From Blastocladiella britannica (taxonomy: Eukaryota > Blastocladiomycota > Blastocladiomycetes > Blastocladiales > Blastocladiaceae), in NCBI GenBank assembly GCA_025349905.2, contig MU625019.1, positions 1 to 13,952 of the forward strand: a stretch of DNA of 13,952 nt. Reading direction: 5' to 3'. A program made the translations under genes and the position numbers. This document shows positions 6,972 to 13,952 of the stretch, one piece after another. The notes under the pieces are model-generated. The model ran no database searches, was not told the DNA's origin, and saw only the letters and a list, made by a program, of their open reading frames with translations. Every line of letters starts with the position of its first letter. Within the stretch, counting starts at the first letter, position 1.

Positions 6972-9235
6972 ATGGACACTCCGATTGAAAATTTGCGGAC
7001 GATTCACGACCCAAGTCCGTTGGCCACCCTTATATATTGGCTTCTTCTCTACCGGGAGCGTTTATGGTCCTGATATGATTTTATGCAATATTTATAGTCC
7101 ACGGACTCATCTCGCTCGATGCCCTGTCTTGGTCGTGCATCGACACGCCTCATTTTCAGCGCCTCCGCGAGCTCAAGCAAATGGTGCGCTTCGATATATG
7201 TTAAATAGGGCGCGGCTTAAACACGCGACAACCTTTTTTTTAAATGTTTTGTGGTCCAACGTGCTCACCGGTTGCATGCGTCATTTATGTACTCGATGCT
7301 GTAGGGGACCGCATACCATGTATTTCCCGGCGCGAGTCACAACCGATTTGAGCACAGCATTGGAGTTGGCCACTTGGCCGGGCAAATGATTCAGCGCCTG
7401 CATTCCTCGCAACCGAATCTCGAAATCTCCCAGGAAGACGCTGGGGCCATTCAGATTGCTGGCCTTTGTCACGATCTCGGTACTCGTCTCATTCTTGTAA
7501 TGATTGTCGCGGAACAATTGGGGACGCCTTTTGGTTTTGCCTGACATTTTTGGTTGGAATTTGCTACAGGTCATGGTCCTTACTCGCACGTTTTCGATGG
7601 TGTCGTGATTCCGGCTATTACGTTTGTGCCTTCCACCGTTTTTTTTTTCGTCCGTGACCGCGGATTGACGTTTTTTTTTTTTCCTGTACAGCGGCAACCG
7701 CGACTGGTCACACGAGCAAGCGTCGTTGATGATGTTTGACCACATGGTAAGTGAACACAGCATTGACTTGTCGCCAGATCAATGCAAGTTGGTCAAGTCC
7801 CTCATTGACGGTCAACCGGTCCCAGGGTATTTTCTTCCTTTGGTCCGCTCTTACTGCCTTGTGCTGATAATTTTAATTCCAGATCGCGCAAGTTTTTGTT
7901 TCAAATCGTGTCAAACAAGGAGACTGGCATTGACGTGGATCGACTTGACTACATTGCGCGCGAGTATGTTTTTTTTTTTAATCCATTTCCTTTACTTCCC
8001 ATGCAACTCCTGCATAGCAGAGGGACGAGAAACTGATAAATTTCAAACATCGTATCCAGCTGCTATAATGTTGGCCTTAAGAGCTCATATGATCCTGCGC
8101 GATTGATGCACAACTTTAGGGTCATTGGGGACGAAATTTGCTTCCAGTCTAAGGTACGGCGTCGATTTCTATTTTTTTCTCTTAAAACCGCTAGAAACAT
8201 TTAACGTTTATATTCCATTACGGCAGGACGCGTTCAATCTTTACGAGCTCTTCCATACCCGTTATTCGCTCTTCAAGCGAATTTACACCCACAAGTCGTG
8301 TAATGCGATTGATCTCATGGTTTCGGATGCCTTGGTCGCGGCCAACTCTGTCTTTCAGTGCGTATTTCGCTGGAGTTTCGGTATATACTCCCCTGTTTCT
8401 CACGTACGCCCCGTCAACATAGCTTTGATGAGGCGCTCAGCGATCCTGAGCAATATTTGCGCTTGACCGATGGCATCGTGCGCGATATCGAGTTTTCGAC
8501 CAACCCTGAACTCGAGTATTCCCAATCGATTCTCAAACGACTCCGTACGCGTGATTTGTACCGGTTCTGCGACGAATTACTGCTTGACGAGATGCCGGCC
8601 AGCTATTTGAAGGTATCTTCTCCTTCTTCCCTCTTACCTTCCTTTTTTTTTTAATTCTCACGTTTTGATTGCGCCAATGACTACTAGCGGCACTTGACCC
8701 CGGAATTGATCGCTGGCCACCTGGGTGCATCATCTGGAGTCACGGCAGACGACATTCGGCTCGAAATGTTTAGTATTCACTGTGCGTCGGACCATAATGC
8801 CTATTATACCATCATATTTCTGCTGACTTTCAATGCGGAACCACTGAAACAAAAAAAAAAGACGGACAAAAGGCGCGCGATCCCGTGCTCGGTGTGCAAT
8901 TCTATTCCAAGTACGACCAACTCCACAAGCTGCAGCTCAAGGACTCGGACGCGTCGATGCTGATCCCGAGCCGATTCTGCGAGTGGGTTGTGCGCGTGTT
9001 TGCGACGGACCTGTCCAAGGTGATTCTCGTCCAAAAGGCATTCCGCGCCGTCGTGGAACCGATGTTGAGCATGATCGGGTCCAGCGTCAGCCCTTCGAAG
9101 AAGCACGAGATTCCGATGGGTACCGATTTGCAACCGACCCCGAGCCGCAAGCGCAGTTTTGTCGAGTCGACGGATTCGGGTGGCTCGGGCTCGCCTCTTG
9201 TCCAGAAAGTGGCCCGCCGTGATTGGACAAAATGA
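6972..9235 (+). CDS. SAMHD1: SAMHD1-like HD-domain dNTP triphosphohydrolase without a SAM domain (11 exons, 484 aa)
   Basis: Exons are 6972-7014, 7098-7183, 7305-7479, 7570-7621, 7692-7826, 7883-7963, 8060-8153, 8227-8357, 8423-8612, 8688-8781 and 8862-9235; all phases join. The family cuts dNTPs to deoxynucleoside plus triphosphate and controls dNTP pools. Seen: the metal site H60 (SHNRFEHS), H99-D100 (LCHDLGHGPYSH) and D183 ([13 protein letters not shown]), aligned with human H167, H206/D207 and D311. The guanine-recognition residues of the first allosteric site are kept (D30, Q35 and R38 in [11 protein letters not shown], matching D137, Q142, R145), as are R240, H244 and K245. The N119 position appears to be H12. 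The chain starts 14 residues before the HD domain, so there is no SAM domain. The C-terminal lobe is present, followed by a Ser/Lys-rich tail of about 60 residues. It converges on the hydrolase gene, with 55 bp between stops. Confidence 0.94.
8782..8861 (+). other. dNTPase intron 10, with an A10 run directly before the acceptor
   Basis: The donor GTGCGT follows the codons for FSIHC-type sequence; the acceptor is ten A followed by G at 8851-8861. Joining gives S-I-H-Y-G-Q-K with [10 protein letters not shown] further on, matching the family pattern (human DYGMQEK then VSFYC). A branch-like CTGAC lies at 8822-8826. No pyrimidine tract lies next to the acceptor. Confidence 0.7.
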
Positions 9236-9290
9236 ATCGAAATGAATGTGTTGTATTTTTCTTGATGTATGTGCTCGCAACCGTGGTGGT
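9236..9290. other. 55-bp convergent gap (dNTPase / hydrolase 3' ends)
   Basis: Both flanking genes end here. AATGAA at 9240-9245 could act as a weak poly(A) hexamer for the plus-strand gene; no AATAAA is seen on either strand. Confidence 0.4.
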
Positions 9291-10758
9291 TCAAGGATCC
9301 ACCGCCACCGGCGCTGCTGCAACGGCTGCGCTCGGGGCCTTGTACTGCTCCAGCGTCCACGGCAGTCCCTTGGTTTGCATGATCCCAGCCCACTGCTCGC
9401 CCCAGGCTGAGTCCACGCCACGGCCCGTCTCCACACCATTGGTGAATACCACTGCTTCAACAGCTCCCGCCTTGAGCGACGCCGGTGCATCCTCTGCACC
9501 AACACCATCGACAAACGTCAGGAGCTGGTCGCGGAAGCAGGCGGTATCGGCCGACTCGGGCGCCAGGAACGGGAAGACGTGGATCTGCTCGTGAAAAACG
9601 TGGTGAATGACCTTGCCGCCGCCAAACGACGCCAGCGTGGCCGCCAGCAGGATGTTTTCGTCGAGGAGGCTTTCGTCCGAGCCCGTGCAAATGTAAATCG
9701 GAGGCAGTGGAGCAACGGCAGTCGTCGCGTCGTCTTGGCCACCATTCCCACGGTAAGCAATGGGCGAAATGTACTGCTCGGTGCGCGCGGGCTCGAGGTA
9801 CTCGTCGGCGCCAATGTACATGCGCACCGGGTTCATGGCCAAGCTGTCGAAGCTCCCCGGAATGTAATCAAAGGCCGCGTTCGCGGCATACGACGGCAGA
9901 TCGTGGCAGAGGTCCGACCACGGCGACAGCAGCACGCATCCGCCTGGAAGTTGCATTCCGTGGTTGGCGAGAAACAGTAGAGTCACGATCGCCAGGTTGC
10001 CACCAGCACTGTCACCGGCAAACACGATCTTGCGCGGGTGGATCCCTTTCACAGTCGTCAGGTATAGGAACGCCGACACGGCGTCGTGCAAGGCGCTCGG
10101 GAACGTGGCCTCGGGCGAAAGCCGGTAATCGCTGCATACATGATTTGACTCAGTCGGTTCATTTCAAAAGCAGCGCTCAAATAAAAAGCACATACACGTT
10201 GAAAATCGAAGTGCCGAGCTGCTTGGCCAGCGGAGCCAGGAATGGCCGGTACATGGCGAGATCGCCAAACACGTACGCGCCGCCATGGAAAAAGAGGATC
10301 ACCTTATCCGATTGGCCCGCCTCGGGGTGGATCCACTCGGCCTGGACGTTCCATGGCGCGTTGAGCTCCAGCTTGTAAGTGCTCGTGAGGGACGACGAGA
10401 AGGAAACCGAATCGCCTTCTTGAACGGCATCGTGCGAACTCGAGCCTACGAGCGCCGCGGACCACGTCGCGGCCTCGAACCGACAGCCCTTGAGCAGCGG
10501 TACCATGGCGCCCCTTCCGAGCAAGTTGAGCCGATTGAGCATGGTGCGAGCACGCCACACGCTCATGCCGCGCTGTTGCGATGCGGCACGAAAGAACCGC
10601 ACAAAGGCATCGACGCGGCGAGTGCGGTTGGAACGTTGAGGGCCATGCACCAGAGTCTTGGCGGCCTGGGGTACGCTTTTCGCAAGTAGTGCCACCGTGA
10701 AACCAATGGAAAGGTGTCGCTTCGGCGGTTTGGGTTGCTGTTGACTTTGCGCAGTCAT
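9291..10758 (-). CDS. Alpha/beta hydrolase, hormone-sensitive-lipase (HSL) type (2 exons, 467 aa)
   Basis: Exons are 10758-10196 and 10131-9291; a phase 2 junction rebuilds FNVDYRLSPEATFPSAL, the strand after the oxyanion loop in this family. Seen: the oxyanion motif HGGAYVFG at 158-165; the nucleophile elbow GDSAGG with S229; the acid D345 in GSDESLLDE; and the base H372 in HEQIHVFPF. All three catalytic residues are intact. About 150 residues precede the oxyanion loop, including a mildly hydrophobic stretch (LSIGFTVALLAKS) that could touch a membrane. About 75 residues follow the catalytic core, ending in an Ala/Pro-rich tail. Likely an esterase or lipase acting on small or lipid esters; the substrate cannot be read from the sequence. 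The start is the first in-frame ATG, and a TATA box lies 68 bases upstream. The intron donor is GTATGT. Confidence 0.9.
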
Positions 10759-11014
10759 TCTATGTTCTTTTTTGTCAAGTCCAATATATGCGTAGACTGG
10801 GGCCTGGTGGGACGGCCCCTTCGGCTTTATAGTGCGCAAGCAAAGGTTGGCCAGGGTTGTTTTGGCCTTGCGCCACTGGCATTTTGAAACGCGCAACGCG
10901 ACGCGAATCGGGTCGGGGTATTGTTGACAGGTCCGACCCGCCCGGGCCGAGGGCAAGCATGAAAAAAAAGAGAATATTTTAATAAATGACTAGCGATGGA
11001 CCCATGAGTGCAGA
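10759..11014 (-). promoter_or_regulatory. Hydrolase promoter region and uL4m 3' end (256 bp, longest gap)
   Basis: On the minus strand a TATAAA lies at 10831-10826 and an AT-rich ATATAT at 10789-10784. Further up the sequence is GC-rich. The left-hand gene's promoter occupies most of this gap. ATTAAA at 10983-10978, 31 bases after the uL4m stop, is a candidate poly(A) signal. An ORF from ATG 10960 shows no family features. Confidence 0.5.
10826..10831 (-). promoter_or_regulatory. TATA box (TATAAA) of the hydrolase gene
   Basis: The minus strand reads CTATAAAG; the T of TATAAA is 73 bases upstream of the start codon, a spacing that leaves a leader of about 40 bases. It is the clearest TATA box in the window. 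Confidence 0.55.
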
Positions 11015-12102
11015 TTACGCGCTCACGCTGGCAGACTCCAAAGCAGATGCACTAACAGGAGCAGGAGCAGCAACCGCAACAATCGCAGGGGCAGTCATGC
11101 CAGCCAACCGCTTGCGCCCGGCCGACGTGGCTCCGATCGAGGGAACCAGCCGCCACTCGAGCCACTTGCGTGCGGCATGGTCGACCACCAGGTATTCGTG
11201 GCGCAGCACGTCGTAGACATTGATGCGTTCGGCGGGGATCACGGTCACGTCGGGCAGGTTGGCGGCGGCGCGAGCGAGGGAGGCCGGCGCTTCCTCGAGG
11301 CCAGCAACAATGAGCACCGACGAGTAGGCGCGGCCGTTCTTGTCACCAGCCAGAGACAGACCGCCAAGGGAGCGCGGCGGGTAGTGGGCGCCGAGGATGG
11401 CATTGAGCGACCGCGTCTTGCCGTCGGGAACGGCGCCGCGGGTCGCGCGGGTGGTCAGCACCATCAGATCGCTGCTGAACTTGGAGGCAATGGCCGAGCG
11501 CAGGCCGAGCTCGCGCACTTTGACTTGCAGCTCGGTGGCATGCGAGCGCGGGACGGGGCCGTGGACGACGCCGCCTTTTTGATAATTTTTGCGATCAGTT
11601 TATACGCTGAAGGCAGTCAGTGGATAACAAGAAGCAACGCACCACCGCGGAACTGTGGAGCCCGGCGCGTTCCAACACGCGCAGCACCACGGCCCTTTTG
11701 CGGAGCAAACTTCTTGGTGGTGCCGCGGACATCGGCGCGGCCCTTGGCCGAGTGGGTGCCCTGGCGCAGAGCATCGCGCTGCCAGACCACGCAGCGGTGC
11801 AAAATGTCGCGGCGGACGGGGGCCGCGTACAAGGAGTGCGGCAGCTTTGCCAGGAACTTTGGCTGGTGCGTCGCAAAGTCAACTATGAGCGCCTGCACGG
11901 TCGGCGGCTCGTACACGGGCTGTTGGCGGTACTTGATGATGGTTGTTGGTCCTTGTTGGGTTTCTGCGGGCAGTGGTGCGTCGGGGGTGGGGCCAGCGGG
12001 TGCCAGGGTAGCCAAGGCACGAAGGTGGTGCGCTGGGGCAGCCGGAGAAAGCGCCAAGAGGCGACGGGCCACGGCCGAGAGCGCGTCGCGAGCAGTCAAC
12101 AT
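11015..12102 (-). CDS. MRPL4: Mitochondrial large-subunit ribosomal protein uL4m (2 exons, 339 aa)
   Basis: Exons are 12102-11643 and 11574-11015 with a phase 1 junction. uL4 lines the peptide exit tunnel of the large ribosomal subunit. Seen: an Arg/Ala-rich N terminus (MLTARDALSAVARRLLALS) without acidic clusters, typical of a mitochondrial targeting peptide; the uL4 core RRDILHRCVVWQRDALRQGT, then KGRADVRGTTKKFAPQKGRG and RRAPQFRGGGVVHGPVPRSH across the intron; then KVRELGLRSAIASKF and a C-terminal fold with the ILGAHYPPRSLGGLS insertion. An Ala/Ser/Val-rich tail of about 40 residues at the end looks lineage-specific. The intron has donor GTGCGT and an A-rich acceptor (ATCAAAAAG). It is divergent from the complex I subunit gene over 65 bp. 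Confidence 0.93.
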
Positions 12103-12167
12103 GATATTTGTTTATCTCTTTTCGTCGAAATTTTCAAAGAAAAACGGATATCGAAAATAAATTTACA
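12103..12167. promoter_or_regulatory. 65-bp bidirectional promoter of two mitochondrial-protein genes
   Basis: It lies between the start codons of uL4m (minus) and NDUFS5-like (plus). It is AT-rich, with an inverted pair TTTTCG (12119-12124) and CGAAAA (12152-12157), and TCGAAA occurs twice (12125-12130, 12151-12156). No TATA box is convincing. Whether these short repeats are binding sites is a guess. Confidence 0.5.
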
Positions 12168-12531
12168 ATGGCCTCAGGATTCTCCCTCAACGGCGGCCGC
12201 TCGCGGTGCTTTGCGTTCTTCCAGGACCTGCAAAAGTGCCACCTGACTGCCGACGAGCCGCGGTCGCAGTGCGCCATCTATAAGGACGACTACCTGGAGT
12301 GCCTGCACCATCGCAAGGAGGTGTGTACACACATATACCTTCATAATGGTCCATTCATTCACTGTGAAAAATACAATTACAATATAATAGATCGCTCGTG
12401 CAGAGACCATCGCCCACCACGCCAACCTGCAACGGGCGGCAGAGCGCGAGGAGCAAGCACGCCTCGACAAGCAGGGCAAGGCTCTGGCGGTGGGGGCGGT
12501 GCTGGCGAGGGGTGCGCCCATCCAGGCGTGA
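12168..12531 (+). CDS. NDUFS5: NDUFS5-like complex I subunit, twin CX9C protein (2 exons, 92 aa)
   Basis: Exons are 12168-12320 and 12406-12531, phase 0. NDUFS5 is an accessory subunit of respiratory complex I on the intermembrane-space side. Seen: MASGFSLNGGRSRCFAFF at the start, as in fungal homologues; and two exact CX9C pairs, C14-C24 and C35-C45, in CFAFFQDLQKC and CAIYKDDYLEC, the signature of proteins oxidised by the Mia40 pathway. YKDDYLECLHHRKE is followed by a charged helix (LQRAAEREEQARL). Size fits the family. The acceptor must be CAGAG|ACC to stay in frame; CAG|AG two bases earlier would shift it. The donor GTGTGT is part of a 12-bp palindrome. Other small CHCH proteins are possible, but the ECLHH context favours NDUFS5. 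Confidence 0.85.
12321..12332. repeat. 12-bp perfect palindrome at the NDUFS5 splice donor
   Basis: GTGTGTACACAC is its own reverse complement and starts exactly at the donor GT. In RNA it could form a four-pair stem with a GUAC loop, or pair between two molecules; either would cover the donor. Confidence 0.7.
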
Positions 12532-12620
12532 GATTGGGTTGAGGTAATTGAAGTGCTTTTTTTGTCGGTTTTTCTTTCTTTGCTTTCACTGCAACCATTT
12601 GAATCACTTGCTCGACGACA
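12532..12620 (+). promoter_or_regulatory. 89-bp gap with NDUFS5 3' end and PPT1 promoter/leader
   Basis: T-rich sequence with runs of T7 and T5 leads to CGACGACAATG. No TATA box or AATAAA is seen. The start context matches that of the GlnRS gene (CGACAATG). Confidence 0.4.
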
Positions 12621-13670
12621 ATGCTCCTCACCGTATTCGTCCTCCTGGGCTTGTTGGCCGCTTCTCTGCATGGAAAAGTACTCCCCGTGATCCTCTGGCA
12701 TGGTATGGGCGATTCCGCCGAGGGCATGGGCCCGCTCGCCGATGCCATCCGCGCCGCCGTGCCTGAGGCCCTGGTGCATGCCGTCCGCGTTGGCAAGTCG
12801 CCCGGAGACGACCGCAAACGTGGGTATCTTGACAATGCAACTTCTCAAGTGGCCGAGGTCTGTACCCAGCTGACTGCCGATCCCGCGCTGGGTGGATCGC
12901 CTGAGGGGGTCACCATGATCGGATTCTCGCAGGGAGGACTGCTGGCGCGTGCGCTGGTGCACACCTGCGCGGGGATCCGCGTGCGCCGACTGATCACCTG
13001 GGCTTCGCCGCACCAGGGCATTGCCGATCTGCCCCCGACTTGGTGCGCGCGCCAGCCCGTGTGGTGCTCGGCCGCTCGCGCCGCCGTACGCCGCGGAGCC
13101 TACCTCCCAGCCGTACAGCGCTCTATCATTCAGGCTGCCTACGTCAAGGATCCGGCCAAATTGGACGCTTACTTGGCCGGGAACCTTTTCTTGCCCGTGC
13201 TGAACAATGAGCGGCGGGATGCGGCGATCAATGCCACGGTGCGCAACCAATTTGCCCGACTTGAGCGTGTCGTGCTCGTGCGCCATGCCAACGATACAGT
13301 TCTTTCACCTCGCGATACTGCTGTGCGTTCTTTTTTTCTTTTTGGGATTTCCCATCACCGCTAAATTCTTCCCATAAACAGTGGTTCTCGGAACCGGCCT
13401 CTCGCGATGGCGCTTCGACACCCGTCACCAACACCACCCTGTGGACGCGCGACACGATCGGTCTTCGCCACTTGCACGAAAAGGGGCGTCTCAGTTTTGT
13501 GGACGTTCCCAACGATCACGTACGTTGTCGTTTTCCTGTTGTGCGTTTGCAGATCCCTTGGATTCTTACCTGGCCTTCTGTCGCAGATGCAATTTTCGAT
13601 CCAGCAATTCCTCGACGTTGCGCTTCTAGTCATTGCACCCAATGACGTCAAGTTCGTGCACCAACCGTAA
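12621..13670 (+). CDS. PPT1: Palmitoyl-protein thioesterase, PPT1 family (3 exons, 307 aa)
   Basis: Exons are 12621-13322, 13382-13519 and 13587-13670, all phase 0. The enzyme removes palmitate from cysteines of proteins, normally in the lysosome or vacuole. Seen: an N-terminal signal peptide (MLLTVFVLLGLLAAS, residues 1-18 or so); VILWHGMGDS at 23-32; the nucleophile S103 in GFSQGG; QERL-like and AGAY-type segments (RRGAYLPAVQRSIIQAAYVKDP) in family order; D225 in HANDTVLSP; and H280 in VPNDH, which ends exon 2. These match the human triad S115, D233 and H289. Length equals that of animal PPT1 (306). Possible glycosylation sites are N72, N204 and the N of the VTNTT segment in exon 2. The exon 3 product MQFSIQQFLDVALLVI matches the C-terminal helix region. 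The stop overlaps an AATAAA. The first intron has T7 eight bases after the donor. Confidence 0.95.
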
Positions 13671-13675
13671 ATAAA
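13670..13675 (+). terminator. Poly(A) signal AATAAA overlapping the PPT1 stop codon
   Basis: The last A of the stop TAA (13668-13670) is the first base of AATAAA. It is followed by a short inverted repeat, TGCAA...TTGCA (13680-13695 region), in the convergent gap. Confidence 0.55.
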
Positions 13676-13721
13676 TGATTGCAAATATTATTGCATTTGG
13701 GGGAAGGAGGAGGAGGAAGGA
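13671..13721. other. 51-bp convergent gap (PPT1 / carrier 3' ends)
   Basis: It holds the end of the AATAAA, an AT-rich patch, and a purine-only run from 13699 to 13720 on the plus strand (C/T-only on the transcribed carrier strand). No consensus poly(A) hexamer is seen for the minus-strand gene. Confidence 0.4.
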
Positions 13722-13931
13722 TTACCAGAGCGAGTTCATCACCTTGAGCGACACTTCCACACCCAGGAAGCACGCGGCGTTGGCCGGGAACGCACGCAGC
13801 ATGGCCGGACCCAGACCGCGGAACAGCGCGCTCGGGCCGTCGCTGCGGACGGTCTTGACGAGCGCGTCCGTGAAGCCCGAGTACTTGCCCGGGGGCGCCG
13901 ACTGGACCAGACTCTTGATCGAGTCCGCGGG
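13722..13931 (-). CDS. CRC1: Mitochondrial carrier (SLC25), carnitine/acylcarnitine type, last exon only (69 aa)
   Basis: Only the C-terminal 69 codons are in the window; the gene continues past the right edge. Seen: the third-repeat signature PADSIK (Px[DE]xxK), then [11 protein letters not shown] and [23 protein letters not shown], ending KVMNSLW. The APPGKY and [13 protein letters not shown] segments resemble the carnitine/acylcarnitine carrier (human SLC25A20, yeast Crc1) more than the related ornithine carrier; this is from memory of the families and needs a search. KSLVQ replaces the usual KSR[FIL]Q arginine. The exon begins at a CAG acceptor (13934-13932) behind CTGAAA and an A12 run, so the poly-A/T run at the edge is intronic: reading through it would give a lysine string where the family has a hydrophobic helix. 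Confidence 0.8.
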   Translation of the reverse strand, partial: PADSIKSLVQSAPPGKYSGFTDALVKTVRSDGPSALFRGLGPAMLRAFPANAACFLGVEVSLKVMNSLW

Positions 13932-13952
13932 CTGTTTCAGTTTTTTTTTTTT

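Noticed and set aside
7747..7752. GTAAGT as a used donor in the dNTPase gene.
   Set aside because: The following codons match the family, and joining to the next acceptor shifts the frame.
9707..10378. Plus-strand frame opposite the hydrolase.
   Set aside because: Runs through the hydrolase intron and mirrors its catalytic exons; Arg/Ser/Thr-rich with no recognisable domain.
10775..10960. A 61-codon minus-strand ORF upstream of the hydrolase as a gene or extra exon.
   Set aside because: It contains the TATAAA element and shows no family features; more likely promoter sequence.
11177..12160. A 327-codon plus-strand frame opposite uL4m.
   Set aside because: Shadow frame of the uL4m exons; the product is low-complexity Arg/Gly/Ala and crosses the uL4m intron.
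12174..13286. A 370-codon minus-strand frame opposite NDUFS5 and PPT1.
   Set aside because: Spans two well-supported plus-strand genes and an intron, without motifs.
6081..13670. A functional cluster linking ORMDL, dNTPase, hydrolase and PPT1 in lipid metabolism.
   Set aside because: Strands alternate, each gene has its own gap and the pathways differ; neighbourhood alone does not support it.
1..13952. A prokaryotic operon, CRISPR array, phage, transposon, tRNA or rRNA gene.
   Set aside because: All genes are spliced eukaryotic ones; I saw no regular repeats with spacers, terminal repeats, transposase motifs or RNA gene folds.

Overview
The window is eukaryotic nuclear DNA from a compact genome. 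Nine complete genes and the 3' end of a tenth cover almost everything. The genes are interrupted by 27 fully visible introns of 56-133 nt, plus one cut by the right edge. Exons are GC-rich, mostly at third codon positions. Introns and the 47-256 bp gaps between genes are AT-rich and carry nearly all long A or T runs. I reconstructed every gene by splicing the reading frames and checking that exon phases join and that family motifs continue across each junction. No transcript data were available, so the exon borders are predictions.

The gene set points to a fungus, probably from an early-diverging (chytrid/zygomycete-grade) lineage. The reasons are a fungal-style Dre2, a small ORMDL/Orm protein, a fungal-type NDUFS5 subunit of complex I, a SAMHD1-type dNTPase (uncommon in Dikarya), and a secreted/Cys-rich/transmembrane/SH3 surface protein of a kind I associate with these lineages. 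The species cannot be named from this sequence, and a related protist is not excluded.

Layout from left to right: (1) 231-1922, minus, membrane protein with a C-terminal SH3 domain; (2) 1984-4644, plus, glutaminyl-tRNA synthetase; (3) 4692-6014, plus, Dre2/anamorsin; (4) 6081-6889, plus, ORMDL; (5) 6972-9235, plus, SAMHD1-like dNTPase with 11 exons; (6) 9291-10758, minus, HSL-type alpha/beta hydrolase; (7) 11015-12102, minus, mitochondrial ribosomal protein uL4m; (8) 12168-12531, plus, NDUFS5-like twin CX9C protein; (9) 12621-13670, plus, palmitoyl-protein thioesterase; (10) 13722-13931, minus, last exon of a mitochondrial carrier of the carnitine/acylcarnitine type.

The genes are housekeeping functions of different pathways and do not form a cluster with one task. 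Two pairs are divergent over very short shared promoters: genes 1/2 (61 bp) and genes 7/8 (65 bp, both products mitochondrial). Two pairs are convergent with 51-55 bp between stops.

I saw no new enzymatic system. The most interesting signal is in RNA processing. Donors favour GTGCGT over GTAAGT. Many introns carry a long U-run a few bases after the donor. Several acceptors follow A-runs instead of pyrimidines. There is a likely GC-AG intron. AATAAA overlaps the stop codon in two genes.
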